Source of the DNA: Hydractinia symbiolongicarpus
Lineage: Eukaryota; Cnidaria; Hydrozoa; Anthoathecata; Hydractiniidae
Length of the DNA stretch: 64,000 nucleotides
Assembly: GCF_029227915.1 (NCBI RefSeq)
Contig: NC_079879.1
Coordinates: forward strand, 31,564,501-31,628,500
Reading direction: 5' to 3'
Made by a program: the position numbers and the translations under genes. This document shows positions 60,572 through 64,000 of the stretch, in pieces. The notes beneath the pieces are model-generated. The model was not told the origin of the DNA. It worked only from the letters and a program-made list of their open reading frames with translations, and ran no database searches. The first letter of the stretch is position 1. Every line of letters begins with the position of its first letter.

Positions 60572-63097
60572 GATATGTTTTCATTTTTGATGAGACGCTT
60601 AGTGAAAGTGGTTTAATCGCCGGCAAACGAAAACCCGCGATTTCCCGTAAATCCTGGGCTTGGCCCGTATAGTCGAATGTATACAAAGAAAGTACCCTGT
60701 GAGTAAACTCATTTCCAAAACGATTTTTTAAATTATCTTTTCACCACTAAAACGCATGAGACTTGTAGTTTTCAGAAATGTTTTCATTTTTGATGAGACG
60801 CTCAATCAAAGGAGTTTAATCGCCGGCAAACGAAAACCTGCGATTTCCCGTAAATCCCGGACTCGGCCCGTATAGTCAAAAGTATACAAAGAAAGTACCC
60901 AGGGAGTAAACTCATTTCCAGAACGATTTTTTAAATTATTTTTTCACCACTAAAACGCATGAGACTTGTAGTTTTTAAAAGTGTTTTCATTGTTGATGAG
61001 ACGCTGAATAAAAGAAGTTTAATCGCCGGCAAACGAAAACCCGCGATTTCCCGTAAATCCCGGACTCGGCCCGTATAGTCAAAAGTATACAAAGAAAGTT
61101 CCCAAGGAGTAAACTCATTTCCCGAACGATTTTTTAAATTATTTTTTTACCACTAAAACGCATGAGACTTGTAGTTTTCAGAAATGTTTTCATTTTTGAT
61201 GAGACGCTTAATGAAAGTGGTTTAATCGCCGGCAAACGAAAACCGGCGATTTCCCGTAAATCCCGGGCTTTGCCGTATAGTCGAATGTATACAAAGAAAG
61301 TACCCATGAGTAAACTCATTTCCAAAACGATTTTTTAAATTATCTTTTCATCACTAAAACGCATGAGACTTGTAGTTTTCAGAAATGTTTTCATTTTTGA
61401 TGAGACGCTGAATCAAGGGAGTTTAATCGCCGGCAAACGAAAACCTGCGATTCCCCGTAAATCCTGGACTCGGCCCGTATAGTCAAAAGTATACAAAGAA
61501 AGTACCCTGTGAGTAAACTCATTTTCCGAACGATTTTTTAAATTATTTTTTCACCACTAAAACGCATGAGACTTGTAGTTTTTAAAAATGTTTTCATTTT
61601 TGATGAGACGCTGAATAAAAGAAGTTTAATCGCCGGCAAACGAAAACCCACGACTTCCCGTAACTCCCGGACTCGGCCCGTATAGTCAAAAGTATACAAA
61701 GAAAGTTCCCAAGGAGTAAACTCATTTCCCGAACGATTTTTTAAATTATTTTTTCACCACTAAAACGCATGAGACTTGTAGTTTTCAAAAATGTTTTCAT
61801 TTTTAATGAGACGTTGATTAAAAGAGGTTTAATCGCCGGCAAACGAAAACCCGGCATTTCCCGTAAACCCCGGACTCGGCCCGTATAGTCAAAAGTATAC
61901 GAAGAAAGTACCCAGGGAGTAAACTCCTTTCCCGAACGATTTTTTAAATTATTATTTCACCACTAAAGCCCATGAGACTTGTAGTTTTTAAAAATGTTTT
62001 CATTTTTGATGAGACGCTGAATAAAAGAAGTTTAATCGCCGGCAAACGAAAACCCGGCATTTCCCGTAACTCCCGGATTCGGCCCGTATAGTCAAAAGTA
62101 TACAAAGAAAGTTCCCAAGGAGTAAACTCATTTCCCGAACGATTTTTTAAATTATTTTTTCACCACTAAAACGCATGAGACTTGTAGTTTTTAAAAGAGT
62201 TTTCATTGTTGATGAGACACTGAATAAAAGAAGTTTAATCGCCGGCAAACGAGAACTCGCGATTTCCCGTAAATCCCGGACTCGGCCCGTATAGTCAAAA
62301 GTATACAAAAAAAGTTCCCAAGGAGTAAACTCATTTCCCGAAAGATGTTTTAAATTATTTTTTCACCACTAAAACGCATGAGACTTGTAGTTTTCAGAAA
62401 TGTTTTCATTTTTGATGAGACGCTTAGTGAAAGTGGTTTAATCGCCGGCAAACGAAAACCCGCGATTTCCCGTAAATCCCGGGCTTGTCCCGTATAGTCG
62501 AATGTATACAAAGAAAGTACCCTGTGAGTAAACTCATTTCCAAAACGATTTTTTAAATTATCTTTTTACCACTAAAACGCATGAGACTTGTAGTTTTCAA
62601 AAATGTTTTCATTTTTGATGAGACGCTGATTAAAAGAAGTTTAATCGCCGGCAAACGAAAACCCGCCATTTCCCGTAAACCCCGGACTCGGCCCGTATAG
62701 TCAAAAGTATACGAAGAAAGTACCCAGGGAGTAAACTCATTTCCCGAACGATTTTTTAAATTATTATTTCACCACTAAAGCCCATGAGACTTGTAGTTTT
62801 TAAAAATGTTTTCATTTTTGATGAGACGCTGAATAAAAGAAGTTTAATCGCCGGCAAACGAAAACCCACGACTTCCCGTAACTCCCGGACTCGGCCCGTA
62901 TAGTCAAAAGTATACAAAGAAAGTTCCCAAGGAGTAAACTCATTTCCCGAACGATTTTTTAAATTATTTTTTCACCACTAAAACGCATGAGACTTGTAGT
63001 TTTCAGAAATGTTTTCATTTTTGATGAGACGCTTAGTGAAAGTGGTTTAATCGCCGGCAAACGAAAACCCGCGATTTCCCGTAAATACCGGGCTTAG

Positions 63098-64000
63098 CCC
63101 GTATAGTCGAATGTTTACAAAGAAAGTACCCTGTGAGTAAACTCATTTCCCGAACGATTTTTTAAATTTTTTTTTCACCACTAAAACGCATGAGACTTGT
63201 AGTTTTCAAAAATGTTTTCATTCTTGATGAGACGCTTAATGAAAGAAGTTTAATCGCCGGCAAACGAAAACCCGCGATTTCCCGTAAATGCCGGGCTTGG
63301 CCCGTATAGTCGAATGTATACAAAGAAAGTACCCTGTGAGTAAACTCATTTCCAGAACGATTTTTTAAAATATTTTTTCACCACTAAAACGCGTGAGACT
63401 TGTAGTTTTCAAAAGTGTTTTCATTTTTGATGAGACGCTGAATAAAAGAAGTTTAATCGCCTTCAAACGAAAACCCGCGATTTCCCGTAAATTCCAGGCT
63501 TGGCCCGTATAGTTGAATGTATATAAAGAAAGTACCCAGGGAGTAAACTGATTTCCCGAACGATTTTTCAAATTATTTCTGCACACTAGAACGAATGAGA
63601 CTTGTAGTTTCCAAAAATGTTTTCATTTTTAATGAGACGCTTAATGAAAGAGGTTTAATCGCAGGCAAACGAAATACCACGATTTCCCTAAATCCCGGGC
63701 TTGTCCCGTATAGTCGAATGTTTACAAAGAAAGTACCCTGAGAGTAAACTCATTTCCAGAACGATTTTTTAAATTATCTTTTCACCACTAAAACGCATGA
63801 GACTTGTAGTTTTCAAAAATGTTTTCATTTTTGATGAGACGCTGAATAAAAGGAGTTTAATCGCCGGCAAACGAAAACCTGCGATTTCCCGTAAATCCCG
63901 GACTCGGCCCGTATAGTCAAAAGTATACAAAGAAAGTACCCAGGGAGTAAACTCATTTCCCGAACGATTTTTTAAATTATTATTTCACCACTAAAGCCCA
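63098..64000 (+). repeat. 45-monomer-offset duplicate b (runs off the window)
   Basis: This second copy still matches at base 64000, so its true length is unknown. If it continues, the 9.12-kb interval would be a very large HOR register. Confidence 0.88.

Larger units (their letters stand above)
1..64000. repeat. Satellite DNA array, ~203-bp monomer, ~315 head-to-tail copies (partial at both ends)
   Basis: The block GCCGGCAAACGAAAA recurs every 201 to 206 bp, most often 203, through the whole window (for example at 191, 394 and 597). Every copy reads in the same direction and no inverted block was seen. There is no unique spacer, inserted transposon, poly-A tail, LTR or rRNA/tRNA sequence. 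The 203-bp length is close to one nucleosome plus linker, as in many centromeric satellites. No gene is supported anywhere: open frames are short, recur with the repeat and do not survive its 203-bp (not a multiple of 3) period. The family is not one I recognise. A centromeric or pericentromeric location is an inference from array size and HOR structure. Confidence 0.98.
52800..64000. repeat. Zone 5: A/B-like monomers with short local expansions
   Basis: Types IV, V and VI are absent. Markers are ATCGCCTTCAAACG, ATCGCAGGCAAACG, CATTCTTGATGAG, GAATCAAAGGAG and CCCATGAGTAAAC. Partners lie 2, 3, 4, 13, 15, 17 and 45 monomers away. The stretch 61.4-63.1 kb is mixed A/B, without a long partner recognised. 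No genes were seen. Confidence 0.75.

Noticed and set aside
1-64000. CRISPR array
   Set aside because: Units are about 203 bp and fully repetitive, with no unique spacers and no cas genes; CRISPR repeats are usually 23 to 50 bp.
1-64000. Plasmid iterons or a bacterial repeat region
   Set aside because: About 315 degenerate 203-bp copies with nested HORs and no genes over 64 kb do not fit a bacterial replicon.
1-64000. Ribosomal DNA spacer repeats or a tandem gene family
   Set aside because: No rRNA, tRNA or histone-like sequence occurs between repeats, and the repeat is continuous.
1-64000. Telomeric or microsatellite tracts
   Set aside because: Only runs of T or A up to about 10 bases were seen, and no short-motif tandem tract.

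Overview
The window is one uninterrupted block of eukaryotic satellite DNA. A unit of about 203 bp repeats head to tail from the first base to the last, always in the same orientation, giving about 315 copies. I find no protein-coding gene, RNA gene, transposon, CRISPR array or unique spacer, and both ends of the array lie outside the window. An array of this size and homogeneity, with nested higher-order repeats (HORs), is typical of centromeric, pericentromeric or subtelomeric heterochromatin. I do not recognise the monomer family and cannot name the species. The monomer is about 38% G+C and keeps about 12 CpG dinucleotides where base composition predicts about 7.5. This argues weakly for a genome, or a locus, without strong CpG methylation decay, such as many insects and other invertebrates.

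Monomers fall into recognisable types. Type B has GGGCTTGG, then GTCGAATG, then CCCTGTGAGT. Type A has GGACTCGG, then GTCAAAAG, then CCCAGGGAGT. Type III has AAATACCACG and loses one base at TTTCCCTAAAT. Type IV has GTAAACAAAG. Type V has GTACAGTTGAATG. Type VI has GTGTACAAAG, and its companions VII and VIII have GGCTCGTATAG and GGACTGGGCCC. Positions within a monomer are counted here from GCCGGC as base 1.

Layout by variant content: zone 1 (1 to about 9.8 kb) is A/B monomers with recurring type III groups. Zone 2 (about 9.8 to 22.0 kb) is a strongly amplified A/B HOR marked by GGCCTGTATAG. Zone 3 (about 22.0 to 32.6 kb) is mixed and lacks type III; the type VI cassette first appears here, with two adjacent recent tandem duplications. 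Zone 4 (about 32.6 to 52.8 kb) is rich in types III to VIII, with multi-kilobase duplicated segments. Zone 5 (about 52.8 to 64 kb) is A/B-like with short 2-, 3- and 4-monomer expansions, and its last 0.9 kb repeats sequence from 54 kb.

The structure is hierarchical. The 203-bp monomers are grouped into 4-, 5-, 7- and 14-monomer HORs (812, 1015, 1419 and about 2840 bp). These sit inside larger duplicated segments 29, 43 and 45 monomers apart (5.9, 8.7 and 9.1 kb). Many copies look identical by eye, which fits recent unequal crossover or replication-based amplification. The features most worth testing are a recurrent 14-monomer periodicity, a near CENP-B-box motif present in some monomer types and absent in others, a short conserved hairpin beside it, and several duplication junctions that can be placed within a few bases. 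Comparisons were made by reading, so identities are visual and boundaries are the last positions where the copies visibly agree.
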